Assembly: GCF_035195345.1 (NCBI RefSeq)
Contig: NZ_CP136574.1
Location: 2,471,871-2,535,870, forward strand
Length of the DNA: 64,000 bases
Direction: 5' to 3'
DNA from: Flavobacterium sp.
GTDB taxonomy: Bacteria > Bacteroidota > Bacteroidia > Flavobacteriales > Flavobacteriaceae
Below, piece after piece: positions 17,503 through 25,760 of this stretch. How positions within the stretch are numbered: the stretch's first letter is position 1; every line of letters begins with the position of its first letter. Both the position numbers and the translations under genes were made by a program. The notes beneath the pieces are model-generated. The model searched no databases, was not told where the DNA came from, and worked only from the letters and a program-made list of their open reading frames with translations.

Positions 17503-17584
17503 GACTTTTAAAATTTTATCAAAGGTAAAGAATGTTTAATTTATAATCAAAAAAGTTAAACAAATTTTTTGTTAAAGTTCTTTC

Positions 17585-17621
17585 AAAAAAAACCTCAAGT
17601 ACAAGATTGTAATTGAGGTTT
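17585..17621 (-). terminator. Rho-independent terminator after the nucleoid-associated protein gene
   Basis: AAACCTCAA (17590-17598) pairs with TTGAGGTTT (17613-17621). The minus-strand T tract corresponds to the A run 17585-17592. It lies 21 nt beyond the stop at 17643. Confidence 0.75.
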
Positions 17622-17642
17622 AATAATTTGTATGTAAACTGC

Positions 17643-18701
17643 TTACGATTTCTGCTCTTTATTAAAGTAAACCAAGTAATAATACATTTGTTTTTCTTCG
17701 TCCCAACCTTTTTCAACGAATTTCTCCGCGCTTTCAGGGTTGATGAAATCCAATTTGATTTGGATATTCGTGTCCAATTGAATCGTGTTTTTTAACGTAC
17801 GACGCACATCAGTAACGGCAGCATTTGCAATTGGAAAACTTGAAACGTCTTCGATGCTGTATTTTGCGCCTTTATCTACTTTGTAATTTTTGAATTCTGG
17901 AATAAATTCAGGATTTTGCATTACTTCATTTAAGAAAGCGGTTTCTTCAAACTCATCATTTTTAGCAAAGTGATTGATGGCACGATTCATGAACAATACT
18001 TCTTGTTGCTTGTCTTCTGCTGGTAAAACCACTTCTTTAGCGAACTCTTGACAGAATTTCAAGTATTTCTTAGTCATGAAGTTTTCATCTTGAAACGCAT
18101 CTACCGACAAGAAATGTTCTAACCAATAACGTGCATCGTAACGGTTGCTGTCTACAGTTAAAATTTTATAACCTTCTTCTTTTTTATAGTTGAAAATGAT
18201 ACAACCTTTGTCCAACTTATTCAAGTTGATTCCTTGTTGTAAAATCATTTCTAAGTTGCTTTCTTTTTCTTCAAATTGTAAGAAATCGGTTTGTACTTCA
18301 CTTTTGAAAACTCCAATAGCATCAACAACATTATTATCAATAGAAACGTGTGTAAAATAAGCTACATATACTTCTCCATTTTTAATATGCGGATGATTGG
18401 ATTGTTCGAAAAGGTGTTTTGTGATTTTTTTTGAAACGTTGTGAATTTCGCTTGGGTTATTAAAAACTTCTGAAGCAAAATTGAACATATCATTGTATTC
18501 TAAATCTACTTCGTGCGCAAATTGAAAATAATTTTCTTCTTTTTCTCTAAAAGGTTTAAAGAAATATTCCTTTAACAAAGGCATAATTTCATCATTCAAT
18601 CCGTATGGATTTTCAGATAAGAAAATGGCTTCGTTTCTACTTTTGTTTCCTACTCTATGAATAGATAGGTTTTCAATATGTGCGTTAAATAAGTTGATCA
18701 T
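17643..18701 (-). CDS. Nucleoid-associated protein (NdpA/YejK-like, 37-kDa family)
   Basis: 352 residues without signal peptide or membrane segment. The overall pattern matches the 37-kDa nucleoid-associated protein family: an N-terminal block with HIENLSIHRVGNKSRNE, central GCIIFNYKKEEGYKILTVDSNRYDARYW, a FAKEVVLP-like segment near residue 220, and a C-terminal block with KLDFINPESAEKFVEKGWD. The E. coli homologue co-purifies with the nucleoid; its biochemical role is unclear. Monocistronic, flanked by a terminator and the short-word repeat at 18713-18803. Confidence 0.85.
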   Translation of the reverse strand: MINLFNAHIENLSIHRVGNKSRNEAIFLSENPYGLNDEIMPLLKEYFFKPFREKEENYFQFAHEVDLEYNDMFNFASEVFNNPSEIHNVSKKITKHLFEQSNHPHIKNGEVYVAYFTHVSIDNNVVDAIGVFKSEVQTDFLQFEEKESNLEMILQQGINLNKLDKGCIIFNYKKEEGYKILTVDSNRYDARYWLEHFLSVDAFQDENFMTKKYLKFCQEFAKEVVLPAEDKQQEVLFMNRAINHFAKNDEFEETAFLNEVMQNPEFIPEFKNYKVDKGAKYSIEDVSSFPIANAAVTDVRRTLKNTIQLDTNIQIKLDFINPESAEKFVEKGWDEEKQMYYYLVYFNKEQKS

Positions 18702-18712
18702 TATTAATGTGT

Positions 18713-18803
18713 CAATTCGTCAATTGGTCTATATGCCAATTAACAATGTTAGTATTAAGTTTTTATAATTGGCACATTGCCATATTAGCACATTGGCTAA
18801 TTA
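18713..18803. repeat. Intergenic short-word repeat (CAATT / GCACATTG words) with inverted repeat
   Basis: GTCAATT appears twice near the left end. GCACATTG appears at 18772-18779 and 18788-18795 (16-nt period). TGCCAATTA (18734-18742) and TAATTGGCA (18766-18774) form a 9-bp inverted repeat. No open reading frame and no T-tract terminator. It belongs to the class of gap-filling word repeats described in the findings. Confidence 0.6.
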
Positions 18804-18804
18804 T

Positions 18805-19356
18805 TTAATTCCAATTTTCTTCAAATCCCATGTCTTCAAAACTATCGTCTCCATCAAACATGTCGTAATCTTCGTCGTCTAAATCGTCTTCAAATTCCCC
18901 GAACATATCTTCTTCAGATAAATCTCCTCTGAATCCACTTTGTAGAGCCTCGGCTGGAAGTTCACCATGTGAAAATAAAAGAGCAGGATAGGTTTCACCA
19001 ATTTGTTTGTCATTCTCAATGGCAGCTAATTCCAAGAAGAAAGTCCACATAGAAAACAAATCATACACATAAACTAATTTAGTGTTTTGTTCGTGAACTA
19101 AATCGTCTAATCTATATTCAGCCATTGTTTTGATTTCGCCAGGAATATCCCCTGTGTCAAATAACGGAATGCCATCTTCTTCATGCCAAGACCAGTTAGC
19201 ACCACAGGTATAAAAAGCGCCTACTTCGGTACCGTCAAAACCAAATGCATTGATTAACGCATTGTGTAAATCTTCTAATGAATTGTCGCTTTCGATAGCA
19301 ATATCTCTAAAAATATCTTCTTCAGCATCGAGAATAGCTCTGAATTTATAAATCAT
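18805..19356 (-). CDS. Plasmid pRiA4b ORF-3-like family protein
   Basis: 183 residues. The opening YKFRAILDAEEDIFRDIAIESDNSLEDLHNALINAFGFD and the central YVYDLFSMWTFFLEL resemble the small soluble fold named after plasmid pRiA4b ORF-3 (also called IS1096 passenger TnpR-like). The C-terminal 40 residues are extremely acidic (DDLDDEDYDMFDGDD), which is common in the flavobacterial version. There is no transposon around it; the family name is historical. Function unknown. Monocistronic. Confidence 0.8.
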   Translation of the reverse strand: MIYKFRAILDAEEDIFRDIAIESDNSLEDLHNALINAFGFDGTEVGAFYTCGANWSWHEEDGIPLFDTGDIPGEIKTMAEYRLDDLVHEQNTKLVYVYDLFSMWTFFLELAAIENDKQIGETYPALLFSHGELPAEALQSGFRGDLSEEDMFGEFEDDLDDEDYDMFDGDDSFEDMGFEENWN

Positions 19357-19651
19357 AATCTTGAAATTTTAAGAAAAGCAAAAGTAAGTATTAATTTCAA
19401 AAATCAATTACAAAAATCACGTTCAATTTTAAATTTCAGCAATAATAAAAATAGCTTCAACTTTTATATTTTACAATTCATCTTTAAAAATCGACAGTTG
19501 GGTTACATTAAGTTTTTTAGGTGAGTTTTTATAGTGAATTTTGTATCAGAAATAAAAGCAAACAAATTATGATGCAACTCATTTTTTATTTAAGTGCAAT
19601 TATTGCGAAGTCACTTATTTTTTTAACTAATTTTATACTAAACCTTTTGAT
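19357..19651. other. 295-bp gene-free stretch upstream of the LytS-type kinase
   Basis: AT-rich, no open reading frame or hairpin terminator. One ACAGTTGGG motif (about 19492-19500), followed by GTTACATTAAGT, faintly resembles half of a LytTR-binding direct repeat. If real it would allow autoregulation by the response regulator at 21679. No clear TAnnTTTG box is seen before the kinase. Confidence 0.4.
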
Positions 19652-20989
19652 ATGTTTGATAAACTCATAAAAGAATTTCCAAGAGCGATAATTTTATCCA
19701 TTTCTATCTTTTTAGTTTTACTTGTAATTAAATTAATTACAGGTGTTACCATTCAATTGAATGAATATTTGCTTGTTAATTTGGGCTATACTATTTTGTA
19801 TGGATTAACTTTATATTATGCCAATGCTTTTTTGTTCATCTATTTAGATTCAATTTTTGAAGTCGAACGGTTTACAAAAAGAAGGATAATCATAGGCTTT
19901 TTGGGTTCTTTTTTGATTTCAGTTGTTGTAATTTTTTTACTAAGAATTATTGAAGATGTTATTATAGAAGGTGAGAGTTTTGATGCATTTTTGCAAAATG
20001 AAACACTGGCAAATTATTTGGTAACTATTATAATTACATTTTTTGTAACCCTTGCTTTTCACGCTTTTTATTTTTATAAAGCCTATCAAGAAAACAAAGT
20101 TAAAGAACAAAAAATTATTGCAGGAAACGCTTCGGCACAGTTTGAAAGTTTAAAAAACCAAATCGATCCGCATTTTCTGTTTAATAGTTTGAATGTATTG
20201 AGTTCATTAATCGAAGAAAATCCAGAAAGTGCTCAAAAATTCTCGACTTCGCTTTCAAAAGTGTATCGTTATGTTTTGGAGCAAAAAGACAAAGAATTGG
20301 TTTCGGTAGCAGAAGAATTAAAGTTTGCAAAAACCTATATGAATTTATTAAAAATGCGCTTTGAAAACAGCATAACATTTGAAATTCCAGAAGGTTTTGA
20401 TAACGAAGAAGCAAAAGTAGTTCCATTATCATTGCAATTATTATTAGAAAACTGCATCAAGCACAATATAGTGAGCGAAGCAAAACCGCTTCACGTAAAA
20501 ATTACTATCGAAAATAACCAGTTGGTCGTAACGAATAATTTGCAAAAGAAAGAAGTATTATCAGACCGAAAAGGCGTTGGATTACAAAATATTGTTAATC
20601 GATACGCTATATTAACAAAAAGAACCGTTTTGGTAGAAGAAAACGAAAAAGAATTTAAAATTTTTCTACCCATTTTAACCAAACAAGTAACCATTATGGA
20701 AACACAAAATATATACAACGAAAACTTAGCTTATCAACGAGCAAAAGATAAAGTAGAACAACTAAAAGGATTTTATGGCAATTTGATTTCATATTGCATT
20801 GTAATTCCAGTATTAATTATTATTAATCTAAACACTTCTAATTTTCAGTGGTTTTGGTTCCCTATGCTAGGTTGGGGAATGGGATTAACCTTTCATGCTT
20901 TAGAAACTTTTGGTTACGGAAAATCTTGGGAAGAGCGCAAAATCAATGAATTAATGAATAAAGACGATAATTCTAAAAATTGGAAGTAA
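19652..20989 (+). CDS. LytS-type sensor histidine kinase fused to a C-terminal 2TM domain
   Basis: 445 residues. Four predicted N-terminal membrane helices (about 12-145) are followed by a His_kinase module: phosphoacceptor His174 in NQIDPHFLFNSLN, N box LLLENCIKHN, and G box GVGLQNIVNRY. The kinase ends near residue 348 (FKIFLPILTKQ). Residues 349-445, opening with METQNIYNENLAYQRAKDKV, form a complete 2TM domain (two hydrophobic segments, then WEERKINELMNK) parallel to the separate 2TM genes at 20992 and 21319. The internal ATG at 20696 may still be a start. Cognate regulator: the LytTR protein at 21679. Confidence 0.85.
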   Translation: MFDKLIKEFPRAIILSISIFLVLLVIKLITGVTIQLNEYLLVNLGYTILYGLTLYYANAFLFIYLDSIFEVERFTKRRIIIGFLGSFLISVVVIFLLRIIEDVIIEGESFDAFLQNETLANYLVTIIITFFVTLAFHAFYFYKAYQENKVKEQKIIAGNASAQFESLKNQIDPHFLFNSLNVLSSLIEENPESAQKFSTSLSKVYRYVLEQKDKELVSVAEELKFAKTYMNLLKMRFENSITFEIPEGFDNEEAKVVPLSLQLLLENCIKHNIVSEAKPLHVKITIENNQLVVTNNLQKKEVLSDRKGVGLQNIVNRYAILTKRTVLVEENEKEFKIFLPILTKQVTIMETQNIYNENLAYQRAKDKVEQLKGFYGNLISYCIVIPVLIIINLNTSNFQWFWFPMLGWGMGLTFHALETFGYGKSWEERKINELMNKDDNSKNWK

Positions 20990-20991
20990 AC

Positions 20992-21291
20992 ATGGAAGCA
21001 AATCAATTTGACATAGAAAAATACAACAAAGCAAAAGAAAGAGTAAAAGAGTTAAAAGGTTTTTACGGACATTTAGCAAGTTACGTTCTTGTAATTTCGT
21101 TTTTGACTTTCATTAACCTTCGATTTTCACCAGCACACATTTGGTTTTATTGGCCTATGTTAGGTTGGGGGATCGGTTTGTTTTTTCATGCTGTTGGCGT
21201 TTTTAATATTATTCCTTTTTTTGGAAAAGATTGGGATGATAAAAAAGTTAAAGAGATAATGGAAAAAGAAAAAAACACAAAATGGGAATAA
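20992..21291 (+). CDS. 2TM domain-containing small membrane protein
   Basis: 99 residues from the ATG at 20992; a TTG 12 nt upstream could add four codons. It has the 2TM layout: an amphipathic RAK-type start (KYNKAKERVKELKGFYGHLASY), two hydrophobic segments separated by a short turn with FYWPMLGWGIGLFFHAVGVF, and a charged tail KDWDDKKVKEIMEKE. It follows the kinase stop by 2 nt and precedes a second 2TM gene by 27 nt. The role in signalling is unknown; its position inside a kinase-regulator operon suggests a modulator of the sensor (inference). Confidence 0.85.
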   Translation: MEANQFDIEKYNKAKERVKELKGFYGHLASYVLVISFLTFINLRFSPAHIWFYWPMLGWGIGLFFHAVGVFNIIPFFGKDWDDKKVKEIMEKEKNTKWE

Positions 21292-21318
21292 TTACATACC
21301 AATTAAAAAATAGAAATC

Positions 21319-21627
21319 ATGAACACACAAGACGAAATTAAATATCAAGAAGCTTTAAAACGAGTTAAAAAAATTAAAGGTTTTTACACGCATGCAATTG
21401 TTTATGTGATAATTAATATAATGATTGTGATTATCAATATTCAAAGTTTGAATGAAGGAGAAACATATTTCCAGTTTAAGAATTTTATGACTGCTTTTTT
21501 CTGGGGAATTGGTTTATTAGCGCACGGACTTTCGGTTTTTGTTCCTAATTGGATTATGGGACAAAACTGGGAAGATCGTAAGATTAAGGAATTCATCGAG
21601 AAAGAGAAGGCGAATAAGTGGGAATAA
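21319..21627 (+). CDS. 2TM domain-containing small membrane protein (second copy)
   Basis: 102 residues. Same plan as 20992-21291: EALKRVKKIKGFYTHAIVYVI, hydrophobic segment, polar loop (QSLNEGETYFQFKN), second segment AFFWGIGLLAHGLSVF, and tail QNWEDRKIKEFIEKEKANKWE. The ending resembles that of the first copy, so the three 2TM modules in this operon probably arose by tandem duplication. The response regulator follows 51 nt downstream. Confidence 0.85.
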   Translation: MNTQDEIKYQEALKRVKKIKGFYTHAIVYVIINIMIVIINIQSLNEGETYFQFKNFMTAFFWGIGLLAHGLSVFVPNWIMGQNWEDRKIKEFIEKEKANKWE

Positions 21628-21678
21628 TCAAATGCTGAATATTGAACAACGAATGTTGAATTTTGAAGTTTTAAAACA
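21628..21678. repeat. Short-word repeat before the response regulator (TTGAA words)
   Basis: TGAATATTGAA, GAATGTTGAA and TTTTGAAG follow each other. The 13-mer GTTGAATTTTGAA at 21655-21667 occurs again, in the same orientation, at 53752-53764. Confidence 0.55.
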
Positions 21679-22434
21679 ATGAATATATTAATAATCGAAG
21701 ACGAAAAACCAGCAGCACGATTGTTGCAACGTAAGGTTGAAAAATTAGGATTGCAAGCGAATACCATGTTGCATTCAGTAGAAGAATCAATTTCTTGGTT
21801 TCAAAACAACGCACATCCTGATTTGATTTTTTTAGACATTCAATTGTCTGATGGATTGTCGTTTGAGATATTTGAGCAAATCAATATTAAAAGCGCAGTG
21901 ATTTTTACAACTGCTTATGATGAATATGCATTGCGCGCTTTCAAGCTAAATAGTATCGATTATTTACTAAAACCAATTGATGAAGACGAACTTTCAACTG
22001 CAATTTCAAAATTCAAAAATCAATTTCAAAAAAATACGATTTCAAGTATAGATTTTGAAGCAATTAAGCGCATGTTAGTCAATCCAGTTGAAAAGGAATA
22101 TAAAAAGCGATTTTCAGTAAAAATTGGGCAACAGTTAAAAGTGATTTCCATTGATGAAGTAGAATGTTTTTACAGTGAAAACAAAGGAACGTATATTCAC
22201 ACTTTAGACAATCGTGATTATTTAATTGATTCCACTTTAGAAGTTGTAGAAGCTGAAATCAATCCAAAAGACTTTTATCGCGTAAGCCGAAAATTCATAG
22301 TTCCGTTGAAAGCCGTTAAAGAAATACAAGTCTATTCCAATTCAAGATTGAAAATTATTTTGCCAACTTACAAATACGATGAGGTTATTGTTGCCAGAGA
22401 GCGTGTTGGTGATTTTAAAGAGTGGATTGGTTAA
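21679..22434 (+). CDS. LytTR-family response regulator
   Basis: 251 residues. Receiver domain (about 1-120) with acidic pocket Glu7/Asp8, phosphoacceptor Asp53 (LIFLDIQLSDG), switch Thr in VIFTTAYDEYAL and conserved Lys in LLKPID. A linker leads to a LytTR DNA-binding domain (about 145-250; FSVKIGQQLKVISIDEVECFYSENKGTYIH, and FYRVSRKFIVPLKAVKEI). With the LytS-type kinase this is a complete two-component system; in Bacteroidota such pairs often control envelope functions. Its stop overlaps the convergent phosphatidyltransferase gene by 4 nt. Confidence 0.95.
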   Translation: MNILIIEDEKPAARLLQRKVEKLGLQANTMLHSVEESISWFQNNAHPDLIFLDIQLSDGLSFEIFEQINIKSAVIFTTAYDEYALRAFKLNSIDYLLKPIDEDELSTAISKFKNQFQKNTISSIDFEAIKRMLVNPVEKEYKKRFSVKIGQQLKVISIDEVECFYSENKGTYIHTLDNRDYLIDSTLEVVEAEINPKDFYRVSRKFIVPLKAVKEIQVYSNSRLKIILPTYKYDEVIVARERVGDFKEWIG

Positions 22435-23201
22435 TTAATCATAGTTTTTCGAATTCCAATAAGCACAAAAATCAATAGGGAATAAATAATAAAGAAGGGA
22501 GCGATTAATTCAATCCAACCAAAAGGCAACATGAAAGCAATAATTAGTAATTGAAAACCTAACCCATAAAGTGAAAGTAACGTCATAAACCAATTAGGAA
22601 ATGTTTTTACTTTATAAGCTTCAGCGTCTAAAAAGTGAATTATTTTATCAAAAAAACCATAAACAATAGTATAAATCCCAAATAGAATATTAACAGCTTG
22701 TTGCGTTTCCCCAGGTAAAGCTCTTGGGGTTTTGTATTCAAATATTTTACTTGTTGCGTCACCACCAACCGATTTATTTCTCAAAATCACATAATAATAA
22801 TTATAAAGTGTGCCTTGTAATTGAATGCCAATAAAAGCCAATAATGCTAACCAAATTGTAGTTTTAGAAACATAACAAATTGCCATTAGAAACAGAAAGT
22901 TCAAGATAATATCAAACACACTATCTAAATATCTTCCCACATACGAAGGCGTGTTTTTTAATCGGGCTAATTCGCCATCAGCGGCATCAATTCCGGATTT
23001 TAAGACGATGAAAAAAGCAGCAGCTAAAAAGTATTGGTTTAAAATACAATAAATTGCAAGTAAACCAGAAATTCCAAATAAAATTGTAACATGAATAGCT
23101 GTAAAGCGTGTTTCTTTCAATTGAAGGGCGAAGAATCGTCCGAAAGATCTTCCGTAGTCAGACAAATCTAAAAATTTATCCGAAGCGTTTAATTTTGACA
23201 T
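22431..23201 (-). CDS. CDP-alcohol phosphatidyltransferase family protein
   Basis: 256 residues with about six membrane helices. The catalytic motif DG-x2-AR-x8-G-x3-D-x3-D is complete (DGELARLKNTPSYVGRYLDS, then VFD; about residues 74-97). The family moves a phosphatidyl group from a CDP-linked donor to an alcohol at the inner membrane. The alcohol substrate cannot be assigned here. The 3' end overlaps the convergent LytTR gene by 4 nt. Confidence 0.88.
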   Translation of the reverse strand: MSKLNASDKFLDLSDYGRSFGRFFALQLKETRFTAIHVTILFGISGLLAIYCILNQYFLAAAFFIVLKSGIDAADGELARLKNTPSYVGRYLDSVFDIILNFLFLMAICYVSKTTIWLALLAFIGIQLQGTLYNYYYVILRNKSVGGDATSKIFEYKTPRALPGETQQAVNILFGIYTIVYGFFDKIIHFLDAEAYKVKTFPNWFMTLLSLYGLGFQLLIIAFMLPFGWIELIAPFFIIYSLLIFVLIGIRKTMIN

Positions 23202-23244
23202 TTAAAGTTAATAATAAAGAACTGTGACAATATAGTCGGCAACC

Positions 23245-24264
23245 TTATTTTGTGAATCTATGTAATGTAAACGTCATGGCAGTCAATAAAAAGAACGCCA
23301 TAATTTGATGTGATAATCCTAACCAAAGTGGCACATGGAATAACAAGGTAAAAATTCCTAATAAAAACTGGATAAAAACAAAAACTAATAGTGTTTTAAC
23401 CCCGTTGTATTGTGTTTTATCTAATACAATTTTTTTGCTTTTGATGAATAAGAAAATAATCATTCCAACTACAAAATAAGCAAAAGTTCTATGAATAAAC
23501 TGCACGCCACTTTTTCCTTCTGTAAATGCTAAAAGCAAATTCGATTGCTCTAATCGAATACTTTCATGGAAAAATTGTCCGTCACTCATTAAAGGCCAAT
23601 GATTGTGAATTAAACCAGCATTTAAACCAGCAACAAAGCCTCCATAAATAATTTGAATGATTAGAATTGCTAAGGCTATTCGAGCAATTTTTCTTAATTC
23701 TAGAACAGGCAATTTTCGTTCAGGATAAATTAAATCTAAGGCAACCCAAAGCGTATAAGCAAACGTTATGAAAGCAAATGTTAAGTGAATCGCTAATCTG
23801 AAGTGACTCACATCGGGCATGTCTTTTAAACCACTGGCTACCATGAACCAACCCAAAAATCCTTGGAAAGCACCCATTCCTAAAAGAATGAAACATTTTT
23901 TGATGGTTTCTTTATCTAATTGTTTTTTGATTAAGAAATAAATAAATGGAATAATGAATACAACCCCAATAATGCGACCAATAAAACGATGAAACCACTC
24001 CCAAAAGAAGATAAATTTATAATCCTCTAATTGAAAATCTTTGTATTGATTTACTTTTTGATATTCTGGAAATTTCTTGTATTCTTCAAAGGCTTCTACC
24101 CATTTTTCTTCCGACATAGGAGGGAAGGTGTCGTTGATTAAATGCCAATCAGTCATGGATAAACCCGAGTTGGTTAAACGGGTAATTCCGCCAACAGTAA
24201 CCATGATAAATAACAAAACACATCCTGAAAGTAGCCAGTAAATAACCGATTTATTTGTTTTCAT
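23245..24264 (-). CDS. ctaA: Heme A synthase, COX15/CtaA family
   Basis: 339 residues from the ATG at 24264; an in-frame TTG at 24303 would add 13 poorly supported codons. It has eight membrane helices arranged as two four-helix halves. Heme-binding His residues are visible in FWEWFHRFIGR, SHFRLAIHLTFAF, QFIHRTFAYF and GLSHQIMAFF. The family converts heme O to heme A for cytochrome oxidase. GGITRLTNSGLSMTDW near the N-terminus is a family signature. No ctaB or cox gene is in the window. Confidence 0.93.
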   Translation of the reverse strand: MKTNKSVIYWLLSGCVLLFIMVTVGGITRLTNSGLSMTDWHLINDTFPPMSEEKWVEAFEEYKKFPEYQKVNQYKDFQLEDYKFIFFWEWFHRFIGRIIGVVFIIPFIYFLIKKQLDKETIKKCFILLGMGAFQGFLGWFMVASGLKDMPDVSHFRLAIHLTFAFITFAYTLWVALDLIYPERKLPVLELRKIARIALAILIIQIIYGGFVAGLNAGLIHNHWPLMSDGQFFHESIRLEQSNLLLAFTEGKSGVQFIHRTFAYFVVGMIIFLFIKSKKIVLDKTQYNGVKTLLVFVFIQFLLGIFTLLFHVPLWLGLSHQIMAFFLLTAMTFTLHRFTK

Positions 24265-24338
24265 TTTTTCTTGATATTCAAAAAGCGCTTCAAATTTAAT
24301 CAATGATTCTTTCTGAAGTGCTTTAACAAATTATAAAA

Positions 24339-25754
24339 TTATACTTTTTTCAATCCTAATTTTTCAGCTCTTTTCAAAACAAATTCTTTTGCTTGTTCGT
24401 ATTCATTCGGAATTTCTCCTTCTAAAATAGCTTCTTTCACCGCTTCTTTTAGAATTCCAACTTCTCTACAAGGTTTCAAATCGAATAATTCCATGATTTC
24501 TTCGCCTGAAATAGGTGGTTGAAATACACGAACACGGTCTTTTTCTTCCACTTCAACAATTTTTTGTTTAACAATGTCGAAGTTCTTATGGTATTTCTGA
24601 AATTTCTTTGGATTTTTTGTAGTGATATCTGCTTTGCACAAGGTCATTAAACTATCAATGTCTTCGCCAGCATCAAAAACCAAACGACGGACTGCGCTAT
24701 CGGTAACAATTTCTTCTGCAATTACAATTGGTCGTGAACTCATCATGACCATTTTTTGCACAAACTTCATTTTGTGATTCAATGGCATGTGCATACGTTC
24801 AAATATTTTTTTGACCATTTTTCCGCCTAAAAATTCATGACCGTGAAACGTCCAGCCTTGTTTTTTGTTGAATCTTTTAGTTGGTGCTTTGCCAATATCA
24901 TGTAATAATGCAGCCCAACGTAACCAAACATCATTGGTATTTGGACAAATATTATCAACTACTTCTAATGTGTGATAAAAATTGTTTTTGTGTGTATGAC
25001 CTTCCACTTCTTCGACATTATTCAAAGCGGTTAATTCAGGCAAAATAATATCCAACAAGCCAGTTTGATACAAATGTAAAAATCCAATCGAAGGTTTATT
25101 AGAAGCTAAAATTTTATGCAATTCATCAACAATTCGTTCGCCTGAAATAATATTGATTCTGTCTTTATTTTTTGAAATTGCTTCTAAGGATTCAGTTTCA
25201 ATTTCAAAATTCAATTGCGAAGCAAAACGAATTGCACGCATCATGCGTAATGGATCATCAGAATACGTAATGTCAGGATTCAAAGGTGTTTTGATGATTT
25301 TATTTTTCAAATCTTCTACACCATTAAATGGGTCAACTAAATCACCAAAGTTTTCAAAATTCAAAGAAAAAGCCAAAGCATTTATAGTGAAATCTCTTCG
25401 TTCTTGATCATCTTTTAAAGTTCCATTTTCCACTAAAGGATTTCTGCTATCGTGTGTGTACGATTCTTTTCGAGCCCCAACAAATTCCACATCAATGTCA
25501 TCATAACGTAGCATTGCGGTGCCATAGTTTTTAAAAACTTGCACTTTTGGATGAAAAGGAATCAATTCAGAAACCTTTAAAGCCAATTCAATGCCGCTAC
25601 CAACGGCAACAATGTCGATGTCTTTTTTGTGGTCTCTGTTGAGTAATATATCGCGTACAAAACCACCAATCACATAGCATTCCAAGTTAAGTTCTTGTGC
25701 GGCCTGTGAAATGATTTTGAAGATGTTATGTTCTAAATGTTGTTTGTAATTCAT
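24339..25754 (-). CDS. CCA tRNA nucleotidyltransferase / poly(A) polymerase family protein with HD domain
   Basis: 471 residues. Class II nucleotidyltransferase head with YVIGGFVRDILLNRDHKKDIDIV (about 27-49; metal-binding Asp pair in DID) and the conserved RRDFTINALAFSL (about 118-130) and DDPLRMMRAIRFASQLNFEIE segments. An HD domain follows (LLHDIGKAPTKRF, about 286-298). The architecture matches flavobacterial CCA-adding enzymes, which build or repair the tRNA 3' end. Neither tRNA-Glu gene here encodes CCA, so such an activity is needed. A-adding-only specificity cannot be excluded. Confidence 0.92.
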   Translation of the reverse strand: MNYKQHLEHNIFKIISQAAQELNLECYVIGGFVRDILLNRDHKKDIDIVAVGSGIELALKVSELIPFHPKVQVFKNYGTAMLRYDDIDVEFVGARKESYTHDSRNPLVENGTLKDDQERRDFTINALAFSLNFENFGDLVDPFNGVEDLKNKIIKTPLNPDITYSDDPLRMMRAIRFASQLNFEIETESLEAISKNKDRINIISGERIVDELHKILASNKPSIGFLHLYQTGLLDIILPELTALNNVEEVEGHTHKNNFYHTLEVVDNICPNTNDVWLRWAALLHDIGKAPTKRFNKKQGWTFHGHEFLGGKMVKKIFERMHMPLNHKMKFVQKMVMMSSRPIVIAEEIVTDSAVRRLVFDAGEDIDSLMTLCKADITTKNPKKFQKYHKNFDIVKQKIVEVEEKDRVRVFQPPISGEEIMELFDLKPCREVGILKEAVKEAILEGEIPNEYEQAKEFVLKRAEKLGLKKV

Positions 25755-25760
25755 TTTCTT

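Noticed and set aside
18805..19356. IS1096/plasmid-named protein as evidence of a mobile element
   Set aside because: The family name is historical. No transposase, terminal inverted repeats or target duplication are seen around the gene.
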